From Hemicentrotus pulcherrimus (Eukaryota; Echinodermata; Echinoidea; Camarodonta; Strongylocentrotidae), in NCBI GenBank assembly GCA_003118195.1, contig BEXV01000919.1, positions 45,662-64,798 on the forward strand: DNA of 19,137 nt, given 5' to 3'. Below are positions 1 to 15,442 of the stretch, in pieces; the stretch's first letter is position 1; each line of letters begins with the position of its first letter. Position numbers and translations under genes: made by a program. The notes under the pieces were generated by a model. It was not told the DNA's origin. It ran no database searches and saw nothing but the letters and a program-made list of their open reading frames with translations.

Positions 1-105
1 CCCCTCCCCATCATACAATAAGTGTCCTTGAAGGCTTGATGCATGGTATGAATTAGAGATCCATAAACTTCAGTTGAACAGAGCATTTATAACTTGGCTC
101 AATAA

Positions 106-5841
<5,736 letters not shown>

Positions 5842-5897
5842 TTCTTAATTCATCTAGTTGTATGATGCTGCCTTTCTTTGCTAAACAACATATTAAT

Positions 5898-6247
5898 GTA
5901 AAATGGGCAATCCAACCTAAAATGGATAAATTTTTGTGTGAGCAGAAAAATGAGAGAAACCGAATGGCGAACGTTTGAAATAAATTGGAAAAACAATGAA
6001 AATAAAGTTAAGAATGTATGATATGTGAGGTCACTAAATGGGTCTTCTCTAAAGAACAGTTCCTCCTGAGTGATGCATGTCAAAAGTCGACATTTTATGT
6101 ACAGTATACGGTAGTGATTACAATTTTTAAAAATTCATTCCTTTCTCATTGTTTGTGTGATTTTGTTCTTACTTTTGCCAATCTGCTTCTCTGATTTTAC
6201 TGTTTTCTTTTAGATTAATTTACTTTCATGGTTGGATTTCCCTTTAA
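5898..6247. mobile_element. degenerate TTAA-type MITE in FAM133 3' UTR region
   Basis: The left arm (AAAATGGGCAATCCAACC, about 5900-5917) is the inverted counterpart of the right arm GGTTGGATTTCCCTTTAA, 6230-6247. The core GGGNAATCCAACC matches at 12 of 13 positions, and the right end carries TTAA. The left TTAA is degraded. The element starts about 55 nt after the FAM133 stop and encloses the first two AATAAA motifs. Confidence 0.45.
5979..6006 (+). promoter_or_regulatory. candidate FAM133 poly(A) signals (two AATAAA)
   Basis: AATAAA occurs at 5979-5984 and again at 6001-6006, about 140-165 nt after the stop codon. This is a normal distance for a short 3' UTR. A further AATAAA at 8506-8511 could end a much longer UTR. 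Which is used cannot be decided from sequence. Confidence 0.45.
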
Positions 6248-6920
6248 TGTACAGTTCCAGTCGAGAACATGTTGTATTTTTTGGTGAAATTATGTAAATA
6301 TGGTTATCAATATAAGTAACATGCTATGAATGAATAAGTTGTAAAAAAAAATCAACTTCAATGTACATTTAAAAAGCACTATTTTGCTCTGAAAAGTGGT
6401 ATATTGCAATTTACTCTGTTGCACACAGGTGACAGGTTGCTGTTGAAAATATGACATGGTTTGATTGCTTTTCATATTTCATCAAATTAATTTATCATAT
6501 TGAGGTGTTTCCATTTTCTTTTTGTGTTATTTTGTGTACAGCTTTCTCCTCTACTAGTCTTGAGTTATTGATGTTTTAGTGACATCTTACCTGTCTTACG
6601 GACTCTTACCTGTCGCGCAACAATGTTGCAACTGTGTACATCAATTCTAGCATTTTGATTTAGCATTTTTTACTTTTTATGGGGCTGGTTCTCTTGTGAT
6701 GTTGGAATGACGAATGCAATAAGAGCTGCACATTATCGTCAGAAAATTATGAGGTGGATAAGTGGGAATATTTGTAGCAATTTAAGTAGACTGTTGCAAT
6801 TTCCCTTAATTGCTTCTCATCTACAAGTCTAATGAATTTGTTTATTTATTTTACAGCATTAATATTGTAAAAAACAGAAAACATAAGAATTGACTTTAGT
6901 TGCATCCTCATACATAAATC

Positions 6921-7470
6921 TTAAAGTGACTGGGTAACATTGTTGAAGGTTGATGACAAAAATCGCTTAATTTTTGTATAAAATGTTACTTACTATATTC
7001 CTTTTACTGTACTAACCCTCTGACAGGCAAAAAATCCTGAAAAAATTCTCAAACCCTGAAGATATCTATGGTTTTCTTTGAAGGCGTCGATGTGAGGCAC
7101 CCTCCAACAGTGATTAACAGTAAATTCTCCCAACTATTTTTGAATTTTCCCAACCGTTTTTCCGTGAAAAAAGACATAAAACATGCGATAAAAATCTGTC
7201 AACACTTAAATGTCTGGAATGGAATGCAGAGCCATTTTATTGCTTTGTGAGATTTCCATTCACCCAAAATGTAACTAAATTGTTCTATAGATCTAGACCT
7301 AGTTGGGAGAATTAAGGAATCGATCAGATCAGTTTTTCCCAATTTGTACCATGAATAATGGTCCGTTTTCACTCAAATTTTCAGATTATCTTTAATTGTA
7401 CATCTAGCATTGAAGTCACTACATTAGAACAACTATCTCTCAACTGAACAATGTTACCCAGTCCCTTTAA
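6921..7470. mobile_element. piggyBac-like MITE with TTAA target duplications
   Basis: The left end at 6921 reads TTAAAGTGACTGGGTAACAT. The right end, read as reverse complement from 7470, is TTAAAGGGACTGGGTAACAT. The match over 24 bases, including the flanking TTAA, is 23 of 24. The element is 550 bp including both TTAA, which is the target-site duplication used by piggyBac-type transposases. There is no transposase ORF, so it is non-autonomous. The well preserved termini suggest relatively recent insertion compared with the neighbours at 5329 and 5898. Confidence 0.8.
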
Positions 7471-8672
7471 GGTACAGGGTCGAAGTTGCTCATTTATCCG
7501 CAAGTGTCTCCAGTGGCTCTATGGTAGTTTTTTTTTTTTCCAACCAAGTAACAAGTACTGACTTTGATCATTTTCATCAACATTATTTCGCATGAAAAGA
7601 TCAGAATACTATAGATCCTGAGACAATGTATAGCACTATTGTGAGTTAAAGATAACTTTCAAAATACAGCTGTACTAGTCAATAATTGGAGAAGCCTTGA
7701 AAGGCAAATACCGCAAAGAAGTAATAATGGACATTAATTAATTTCCTTTTGCCATACATCAAAGGACAATTGTGTAACTTATGTGCCATTATTAAATTTT
7801 CATGAATGTATATTTCAAACATTGAGTTTTTAATTATTCCATTGAATTTAATGCATCATTGAAGTCTCTTTTAGTATTTATTCCTTTCACTTTTCACTGT
7901 ATTTCACATTGGTTTAAAATGATGTGATCATGCATGTTTTATGTTGTTGTCAGAGATTGAATACCGGTATTTTTTAATATTTTATTAGCATTACAACTAG
8001 TAGTTCTTAGAAGCAATACTCATTGTGTTATTTCATATCAAAGTTTGACATTTCATAGTAGTTTTCATAGTCCTGATTAATAGCAACATTCTGTTGGTCA
8101 AAATAATATAAAGTATTGATTTTACTTCATATTTTCTAGTGGGAGACTGACAAAGTTAATTTTGATTGTCAATAAGCTCGGTCAGTTACTTTCTTAAAGT
8201 AAAACAACATGTATTTACAAAACAAAAAGAAATATAAAACAAATACTGTGTAGTCTGATTTTGTACTATTATACTCAGTCTAGACAAATAGAGCTAATGT
8301 GTAATGCATTCTGGGTTTTGTAAGAGAATGAACTGATATGTTTTAAAATGATTCATTTGATAATTGATTTTGTTAATATATTTTCTTTTCCTTTCTCGAG
8401 TGATATTCTTTCTTTTGCAATCATGTATAAAATGATGAATGTTTGCTTGTACTTAATACATGGATATTATTATGTTGTTGCATGATATGAATATGAGATT
8501 TTGTAAATAAAGTGAAATGCTAAATGGATTTGGAATATTGGAAATTAACAATGAATTTTTATCTCGTCTTGTTTGCCTGACGAATTTGTTGTAATGAAAA
8601 ACATGGGCTGAAAGAATTATCTAATGATTAGAGACAACAACAACATCAACAACAACAACAATTTTGACTCTC
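7471..8672. other. AT-rich region without a gene
   Basis: No supported coding sequence on either strand. It contains a T homopolymer near 7527-7540, GTAAATAAAG at 8504-8512 (a possible distal poly(A) signal of FAM133) and a (CAA)n tract at 8635-8661 immediately before the next MITE. Confidence 0.6.
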
Positions 8673-9202
8673 TTAAAGGGATAGTTGAGTTCTGTTGCAG
8701 AGGGCGCTACACAAAATATTTTTTTTGTGAGATAATGAAAAACTAAGTGTCAAATTTGAAAGAACATATCTAAATGATGATCACAATCGGTTCAGAGACG
8801 GCTTAAATATAACGATTTTTAATACTTGTGTACCACCACAAATATAAGATATTTTGAAAAAAATTTAAAAACTGTTCAAAAACAAAAACAAAAACAAAAT
8901 ATAATATGAACGCGGACTTTCGTGTTGCTTATATTACCCACAATAAGCCGGCTCATGTATTATAATTTTTAATTAAATAATTAACGGTCACCGTGTTTTT
9001 GTTTTTTTTTTAAAGTGAAGCTGAATTCGTATCATGATTGACGTATTGGCTAAATTTCACACATTTTGGGGTCTAAAATTATCTTCATAGCAATTTAAGA
9101 TTCTAAAAGGGCACTAGAAATGTCATAGATAAGAATAAGAGAAATAACCATGCACTTTGAAGGCATTTGCGGTCTGAAAACAGAACTCAACTATCCTTTT
9201 AA
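8673..9202. mobile_element. second piggyBac-like MITE with TTAA target duplications
   Basis: The left end at 8673 reads TTAAAGGGATAGTTGAGTTC. The reverse complement of the right end, from 9202, is TTAAAAGGATAGTTGAGTTC, and the match continues to 23 of 24 bases. The 530-bp element has TTAA at both ends, no transposase, and an internal A-rich microsatellite (CAAAAA)n at 8877-8899. Its TTAAAGGGA start resembles the element at 6921, suggesting mobilisation by the same or a related transposase (inference). Confidence 0.8.
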
Positions 9203-9555
9203 TATAAGAAACACACTGAGCAGCATGCATTTATTTCATAATTGGACAGTGGTACAAATAGATCATAAGAATACAGAGATATATCACAATATAGCGTACA
9301 TGGCCCGGGACACTGGATTTGCCAACGCAGGGCATAACATATTTATTATTAGATGAAAAACGTATGGTTGTACAGATACGATACATAAATGTAGTTCAAT
9401 GAGATAAATTGTATGAGGTAATTAACATTTCAGAAATTAAATGAAATGGAAATAAATTACATTTAAGTAGTTTTTTTTATCATGAGAATGATGTGGTGAG
9501 TATTTTGGGAATATTATTACAATGAACTGATCGAAGACGGTAGACTAGAGTCGGT

Positions 9556-9565
9556 GAGAGAGAGA

Positions 9566-9613
<48 letters not shown>
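9556..9613 (+). repeat. (GA)n microsatellite
   Basis: About 58 nt of GA dinucleotides with one GGG interruption near 9568-9570. Open frames across it on both strands (Arg-Glu or Leu-Ser repeats) are artefacts of the repeat. Confidence 0.95.
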
Positions 9614-9616
<3 letters not shown>

Positions 9617-9640
9617 CATGACATGATTATGCTGCATAAT

Positions 9641-9690
9641 TGTAGAGCGCTTAGAGACTTCTGCATAGAAAGTGTTAGGCGCTATACATG
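9641..9690 (+). repeat. SINE-like fragment without ATT tail
   Basis: Reads TGTAGAGCGCTTAGAGACTT, then AGTGTTAGGCGCTATACATG. It shares the GCGCTTAGAGAC and GGCGCTATAC blocks of the fragments at 691-757 and 971-1036, but its ATT tract is missing. It sits directly after the GA microsatellite. Confidence 0.5.
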
Positions 9691-10445
9691 TATAGAGGGC
9701 GCAAGTAGTGCAGTCCCGCTTCAAAGAGAAGAATATGTTTTGGTGAGGATGAAAACTTATTTGTGAGCTTTCTCTCAAGCATTTTTATCGCATTTCATTT
9801 ATCATTGTAGAACTTCCCATTGGAAGGATTGCTTTTCAAAATGACTAGAATTAGCCAAGAGGTTTTGGCCAAACATTCGTGTTTAGTGCCATATTATATC
9901 CATTTCTGGGTGCCTTGCATGTGATTTTCGAAAGACTTGTAGTTTACTCTTCACTTTAATCATTCCAAAGCCAAAAATTCAAACCTGTATTCATTATTAT
10001 GTGCTACATATTCATCTTTTTCCTATTGTTTCTAGAAAGTTTCTGAAGGTAATCGTATAACCGGTACTCAACTCAATATTCACGAACATTATTAATGAAA
10101 AAGATACTTAGCTCATTTATGAAATACTTACTGGCATGTTTATTGTATTTCGAGAATAACGGAGCATAATCTATAGTGTGTCGTTTATGCATACTGTAAT
10201 CTTTATAAACATAGAAATATACTGTGACTTCGAAAGCAAAAACAGTTATAAAACACTAAAGAGAATAAACTTAACATAATATTATACAAAATATTAGGAT
10301 AGTATTACATATGCTACCTGTAATGACCGGTCATATTATCAAATGCTAGTGACTGGTTATCAGTAAAATCATATTGTAAAACATCACTTTTTGAAACAAA
10401 TAAAACATAATCTTATAAAACAAATAACACACATCATCTTCTTCA

Positions 10446-10563
10446 GGCATGAGTAAAATTACCCACAATCGGTACCTTCAAAACAGTCCCAACACCCTCG
10501 GCTATCGCTTCGGGCGTGTGACTGTTCCAAGGTACCTTGTGGGGGTAATTCTTACTAATGCCC
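10446..10563. repeat. 118-nt long imperfect palindrome (fold-back element)
   Basis: The left arm GGCATGAGTAAAATTACCC, then GGTACCTTCAAAACAGTC, CACCCTCGGC, folds on the right arm, which as reverse complement reads GGCATTAGTAAGAATTACCC, GGTACCTTGGAACAGTC, CACGCCCGAAGC. The arms are about 55 nt with almost no loop (centre at CTATCGC). An open frame reading through it is fortuitous. The surrounding 9780-10830 region holds no other recognisable gene. Confidence 0.75.
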
Positions 10564-10831
10564 TCACAGCTGTTTTTTATTTGAATAATATGCTTAGAAT
10601 ATTAAAGCAGTCTGGCAATATGTCTATTATATACCAAATTCACAAACAAATCTACTAAGAATTCTTTAAAACCACATATCCTTTTCTTGAGTAAAGACTG
10701 TTAAAACATCACAGAAAATCTGAGACACTGTCTGTAAATATTCCAAATTCTCGTGAAAGTCGAACACATAGTTGTGTGGGGGGCTTCAAGCACAAAATGC
10801 CTGTAGACTTTTTAATTGCTCTTGTAAACAT

Positions 10832-10837
10832 TTTATT
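10832..10837 (-). promoter_or_regulatory. poly(A) signal of the minus-strand coiled-coil gene
   Basis: AATAAA on the minus strand (TTTATT on plus), 38 nt downstream of the stop codon at 10875-10877. The position and consensus form fit the end of the transcript and support the reality of this gene. Confidence 0.65.
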
Positions 10838-10874
10838 CAGTAAAAATGATAAAAGATAAAAAATTTCTGCATTA

Positions 10875-11342
10875 TTAAATCAAGCTGTTCTTACACGACC
10901 CTCTACGGTCTAGCAAACAACCAACTCGCTCTCCTAACTTCGCGCTACCCTGTAGTTGCCATGACGACGACCTGGGCCGACTTGGCGGGAAAAGCATAAA
11001 TTCCATCACTTTGCCTTTCTCATCGGATCGAATCTGCTCTTTCCTGCACTGTTTGTTAACGATATCCTGAAAGAATGTGATGCCGTCGACAGAGCTTCCA
11101 TCCGTGTCATCGTCGTTATCGTTCTCGTATCCACTGTTATCGAGGTGGTCGCTAACCAGGCACGATGCTGGGTCGACTACGGAGATGGTAGGAACAGGAC
11201 GTAGTGGTGTCGCATCGAGAACCGGTTCTGGTGGGCGAGGCTTCTTTCTCGTTGAGCTGATGACGTGGCGGAAGAGTTTAAACGAAGAACTGATGTCCCT
11301 CAAATCTTGTTGTATTCGTTTATGTTCCCTCTTCATGCCTTC
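10875..11342 (-). CDS. terminal coding exon of the minus-strand gene
   Basis: Begins at GAAGGC after the acceptor CAG and runs open for 156 codons to TAA. The base composition is markedly more GC-rich than the flanks and the poly(A) signal lies just downstream. It encodes the C-terminal half of the coiled coil and the charged tail. Confidence 0.72.
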   Translation of the reverse strand, partial: EGMKREHKRIQQDLRDISSSFKLFRHVISSTRKKPRPPEPVLDATPLRPVPTISVVDPASCLVSDHLDNSGYENDNDDDTDGSSVDGITFFQDIVNKQCRKEQIRSDEKGKVMEFMLFPPSRPRSSSWQLQGSAKLGERVGCLLDRRGSCKNSLI

Positions 11343-12336
11343 CTGGTAATTGAATAAATAACAAATTGATAATATATTTGATGGTAATAGATATCTTTCA
11401 AAAACACATGTCAGATTAAAAATTCAGGGGGTTTTATTAAAGAAACAAGATTACTTACAGATGGGAAGACAAGCCTCATTCGGGGTGAGCCCCCTCCCCT
11501 GAAATGGCATTTTAGCAAAGATCCGCCCCTACACATTAGACAACCTTTAATCCGCCTTTAAACATTGCAATAAATGTTTGAATATAAAACTTGTTTGTCA
11601 GGTGCTTTCACCAATATATATAATGCCAAGAAAGTTGACCATCGTAATCTTTAAAGATTGCATAATTATATTGCACAAGCCATGGCGATCGACGTCTATA
11701 AGAGTTACGATTGGTCCGAATCAATCGCAAGTCCTCTATAAAATCGCAAGTTTCCAGTCCCCTATTATTTTGTACATAACTGCGATTGATATCAATCGCA
11801 ACAGTTTAAAAGACGGGTCCAAGTGTAAATACTTCGGCTCTCAATATCTTATTGATTATGTTGTCTACCTTGTCCGAGAAGACTTCACAGCTTGTAAAGA
11901 AGGTAAATTTTGTATGAGACTGTGTGAATTTGATGTTTCATCGGACGAAGAGGCGGAATAGGGGGCGGAGGCTAATCGACCGAAGCCTTTTTTTACTCGG
12001 TGGTATACATTATTTTTATTCACACATCCATTATTTCAATTTTAAAATTTCGACAAAAACAGGAACCTTACAAAATATGATGACACTTTTTTTTTGTTTT
12101 TTTGTGCGTGAATCACCTCTTTAAAACGTGTGTAGACTTCTTCTTTTTATTTTTGCCCCCAAGAATCTATTCGGAATTGTGCCCTCCCCTTCCCTTTAAA
12201 AAATCCTTGGATCCACCCCTGATGGTGAGAATCAAACACAGACATTTTCACTTACGAGATCCGAGCGTAGGTTGTCTATCAATGCCAGATCATTCGCAAC
12301 ACAAGGACTGAGATGGAGTTTTCTGCCGGCCATCAT
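10875..12336 (-). CDS. uncharacterised small coiled-coil protein, two coding exons
   Basis: The coding exons are 12336-12256 (27 codons) and 11342-10875 (155 codons plus stop), predicting 182 residues. The donor at 12255 is GTAAGT and the acceptor before 11342 is TTCAATTACCAG. Both junctions are phase 0, so the frame continues LRSDL|EGMKREHK. I place the start at the ATG-ATG pair (12336/12333) in the first of these exons: the second ATG has A at -3 and G at +4. Residues about 17-55 (LALIDNL, then KREHKRIQQDLRDISSSFKLF) show heptad-like spacing of a coiled coil. A basic patch STRKKPRPPEP, an acidic patch ENDNDDDTDGSS and a C-terminal FFQDIVNKQ segment follow. There is no signal peptide or clear membrane helix. 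I do not recognise the family. An upstream in-frame extension (FEIYYVLIFL in the same exon) is possible if further 5' coding exons exist. Confidence 0.65.
11486..11529. mobile_element. second hAT-like terminus, same orientation
   Basis: The minus strand from 11529 reads AGGGGCGGATCTTTGC, then CATTTCAGGGGAGGGGGC. It has the same order of motifs (GGGGNGGATC, then a G-rich stretch) as the terminus at 12190-12221, indicating two related fragments in one intron. Confidence 0.4.
12190..12221. mobile_element. hAT-type transposon terminus
   Basis: Read on the minus strand from 12221, the sequence is CAGGGGTGGATCCAAGGATT, the CAGGGGCGGATCCAGG-type terminal motif of many hAT elements. The partner end with a matching 8-bp duplication was not convincingly located, so the element is probably truncated. 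It abuts the coding exon ending at 12256 by only 34 nt. Confidence 0.5.
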
Positions 12337-12368
12337 CAGGAAGATCAGAACATAATAGATCTCAAACA
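12256..12368 (-). CDS. upstream exon of the minus-strand gene (contains proposed start)
   Basis: 113 nt between the acceptor TTTTCCAACAG and the donor GATCTC|GTAAGT. Codons from 12366 are open throughout and join in frame to the terminal exon. Positions 12368-12337 would be 5' UTR if the ATG pair at 12336 is used. Confidence 0.62.
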
Positions 12369-13129
12369 CTGTTGGAAAATAGAGTTTACAAATTATAATT
12401 TTCTTGCCCATATTTGTAGAAGACAATGTTATAGAAATAACGAAACTGAAAGAAAAATTTGAAAACATTGCATGAAGATAGTTATATTCAAACATGATTG
12501 ATTTCAGAGCAAAAATATGAAAATGCCTTATAGCAAGTACTGAAAATGGAGTAGATTTAAGCCATATAAAATTGTGGTGGATACTTACAGAAGAATGGTA
12601 ATGAAATGTCTGGCAACGTACTTGGTCAGTGGTATTCCTTATAGTAAATTTCCAATAATGATCATTAAACTCAAGTTTACTCCTGTCCAAACCTGTCTCA
12701 ATTTAACGTCATCTTAAAGTTACCTACCACTGATACAACTTTTGGAAATCTAAACTAATTTCCATTCATTTATAGATTCGATGATTACGATTATATTCTT
12801 CTAAAAAATTAAGAAGAAAAATACCACTAGATCTTTTACATCATGCAAAGTAATCTATGCTGCAAACATGTTAGATAGGTCTTCAAAAAACCCATTTCAA
12901 CTACAGTACTTTCAATTAACTCGAGGGCGATTTCGATACAATATCCTATATAATGTTGAGATTACGTAATACGTCAATGTAATGGCCGCGGATTTATAAA
13001 TAATAACATTACCTTTAGATTTTTCGAAAGTAATTTACAGAACTTACAAACTTAGTAAACATCGATAACATAATCAGGATGGACCGGGTGAGATTGATGC
13101 ACTCGGAAGAAAATAACACTGACACTTAC

Positions 13130-13200
13130 CCGACCGTCAATCCTTTGATTTGATATCGGAAATTCCAATTAATCCTGAATATAGGCTATCTAAATTGGGG
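13130..13200 (-). other. candidate 5' UTR exon of the minus-strand gene
   Basis: On the minus strand GACGGTCGG is followed by a consensus donor GTAAGT (13129-13124). Splicing to the acceptor at 12369 would give an untranslated first exon. The 5' boundary given here is approximate. A rival GTAAGT donor lies on the same strand near 12592. The choice is unresolved without transcripts. Confidence 0.3.
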
Positions 13201-14262
13201 TCCGTTTTTCTTTAAAAAATCAACAACAAAAAAAAAAAACAGACGTGTATTTTGAAGAAAGCTGTGGGTTGTGAACTTAACAGACGTCATCAGTGGGTTG
13301 AGAATTCGGGAAGAAATAACAAAAATAATTTGATAAATAATAAAGTTTTTGAATACGAGATGCAGTCTGCAGCAAATGTAGAATTCCTTGCTTTGTGATT
13401 TCGAAGTTTTTTTCACACTGGATTAAACGCTCTATTCTGGAAGACTTGTCATGAGCAAGAAACGTAGAACGTGAAGAAGGTCTGATTGACATTACAATGT
13501 GACTCATCTCCATCTCCAGTCTTAAATCGACAAGGAGTAGTTTGGAGGACTGTCTCCCAACTACCAGCCATTAACTTGTCTTGACTTGACTGTCCTCAGT
13601 CTGAGGTGCTTAAAAGCGATCATTCATCTTCAAATAATCATGTCTTCTCGTGTAATAATAACCCCTCCCCCGCCCGACCGCAGAACACTTTAATTGCCCA
13701 ATGCTTTGTATAGATCGTGTCCTTATACATCGACTCTAAAGCTTTGACAAGAATCAACCACACCTTCACGGGTAATATATCGCCCCACTGTGTACCATAA
13801 TTGCACCTTCTGCGACGCCAATCAGAGGCATTTTTCGGAATCGAAATGGTATACCCTACTTCAAATCCCATTGTTCATTTGGACGTTATATACTTAACTC
13901 GTGTGAAACAAGATGTTTCTACTTCAGTTATATATATCCTTTTATCTCAAAACAATAGGAATGTGTCTTCTTACACCCCATTCGAGCACGTTGAGTAGAG
14001 GAAGACTTCGCCGATTACAGTCTAGACTGAGCGGTTCCTTATTAGAGTTGTTTGGTCAGTAAAGCTATGTTTGCACTATTTGTGTAGATGAAAACGGATT
14101 TTCGTGTCTGTAATTTTCATACTTTCCATTTCAGCTACATTATTAAACCATTTGATACTGAACTTAAAACAAGACATGATCATCTCGATCATATAAGTGA
14201 ACGTGATTAATGCCCACTATCTATATACTACAATGTTTATCAATGTAACTTAATATCCTACT

Positions 14263-14286
14263 GGGTCGGTTGGGTTGGGGTAGGGG
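14263..14286 (+). other. predicted G-quadruplex motif
   Basis: Four runs of at least three G: 14263-14265, 14272-14274, 14277-14280 and 14283-14286. The loops are TCGGTT, TT and TA, satisfying the usual G3+N1-7 rule. It lies intergenic in an AT-rich setting. Confidence 0.6.
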
Positions 14287-15416
14287 TTTGAATACTAAGG
14301 TGACAGTGTAAGGATATGGATTACAATTTGTCTGGATTACCCTCTGTATCACTTATGTCAACATTTTTTGTATAAAGTGAAAATAAAAGAAGAAATTAAT
14401 ATCTACTAGTTCTAGATATTTTATAACATATTCATGGCTACCTAAAATGTATAACTACCATGTTAATTTTTTTAAAAGCAATTTTTAATAATTTGTATCT
14501 TTTAATGTTACTTGCCCTGCATGGACAATTATTAAACCAGTTCAAGTCCTAGGCTTTTCTTATCAAGTTCCCCTTTTTCTCTGTATGCCTTTGTCATGAT
14601 GCATTTTGTTCCTTTATTGCTGAAGTATCAGTAAAGTGATAAACCAACACAAGTAAGTGTAGGTGTTGGATGTGGAAAATTGTTCAAAGGTTTACTCAAG
14701 TAATTGAGTTATCCTATATCTGATATGACTATTCAATTCTAATCCGTTCTATAAAGTGCAATCAACTGGGTTTTGGTCCCTTTCCTATCATTACAACAAA
14801 ATGCATACATCCAGGCTTAACATAGGTTGTTTTCACATTGGCAAGTCTGGACTGCGTGAATGGAGCCTATCAAACATAGTGTTGACTATACAAATACAAC
14901 GAATCCAAACAATGAAGATTTTCTTTATTTTAATTTCATGTCAACGCCTCACTGCATCTAAAAATTGGCGTTAGATTTCGGTGATCATGACCAGCGTATG
15001 TATAAACATTGCATAGGCAAAGACTCATGGAATCACATCTCTAGATTTCTTTCTTAGGATGTACACGTTTGTGGTTGCAGGTAAACGAATTCGTGGGATG
15101 GGACGACAGGGTTACATAGGAGAGTCATAAAAGGGAAAAAATTATGTCCCACTGATTATACATTGACGTAAAATCGATTTTGAGGAAAGGTTATAGGATT
15201 AAAGTCTTACCTTTTCGTTTTATTAGCATTATAGACCATGCATGATGGTAGAATAAACTTGATTGCATATCGATTGAACATCTGTCTCTGCATGCCAACA
15301 AAGGCGATTGATTCATCCATTTTCAGGAACCGAATCATTGTTACCCTTTTATCACTTTTATTTTTCAAGGGTTATCATGGTTGTTACCTCTTTTGATCTC
15401 TAGCGGCGCATCTGAA

Positions 15417-15442
15417 GGGGGAAGAGGGGAGGGGGCATAGGG
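15417..15442 (+). other. predicted G-quadruplex in a purine-rich tract
   Basis: G runs at 15417-15421, 15426-15429, 15431-15435 and 15440-15442 with loops AAGA, A and CATA. The purine-rich tract continues to about 15520 and ends in a C-rich block (CCCTCCCCCACCCCC), so the complementary strand also has quadruplex or triplex potential. Confidence 0.65.

Larger units (their letters stand above)
11343..12255. other. intron of the minus-strand gene, filled with repeat remnants
   Basis: Holds two hAT-like termini (near 11486-11529 and 12147-12221), a 20-bp perfect palindrome at 11781-11800 and three CAATCGCAA-type motifs around it. A plus-strand open stretch at 11578-11961 has no recognisable domain and is interpreted as repeat sequence. 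Confidence 0.5.

Noticed and set aside
9545..9778. Open frames on both strands across the GA microsatellite
   Set aside because: Arg-Glu and Leu-Ser runs simply reflect (GA)n.
9010..9959. Possible TTAA element with TTAAAGTGAAG at both ends
   Set aside because: Only 11 terminal bases agree, and it would cross the clean boundary of the 8673-9202 element.
10449..10658. 69-codon plus-strand frame
   Set aside because: Runs through a long palindrome with no splice or start context. It is repeat-derived.
11578..11961. Plus-strand 127-codon open frame
   Set aside because: Lies in the intron among repeat motifs, has no recognisable domain, and runs through the 20-bp palindrome.
12593..12690. Minus-strand exon ending HYHSS before GTAAGT near 12592
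   Set aside because: It ends in phase 0, whereas the next exon at 12368 needs phase 1 for a joined reading frame. At best it is an alternative 5' UTR.
13277..13513. Minus-strand 78-codon frame (MEMSHIVMSIRPSS...) as a first coding exon of the coiled-coil gene
   Set aside because: Phase would fit only through weak donors (T|GTTAAG or C|GTATTC). A consensus GTAAGT at 13129 gives a simpler non-coding first exon.
13638..13871. Minus-strand 77-codon frame in a less AT-rich patch
   Set aside because: No splice partners or family resemblance. A CCAAT motif there fits regulatory DNA at least as well.
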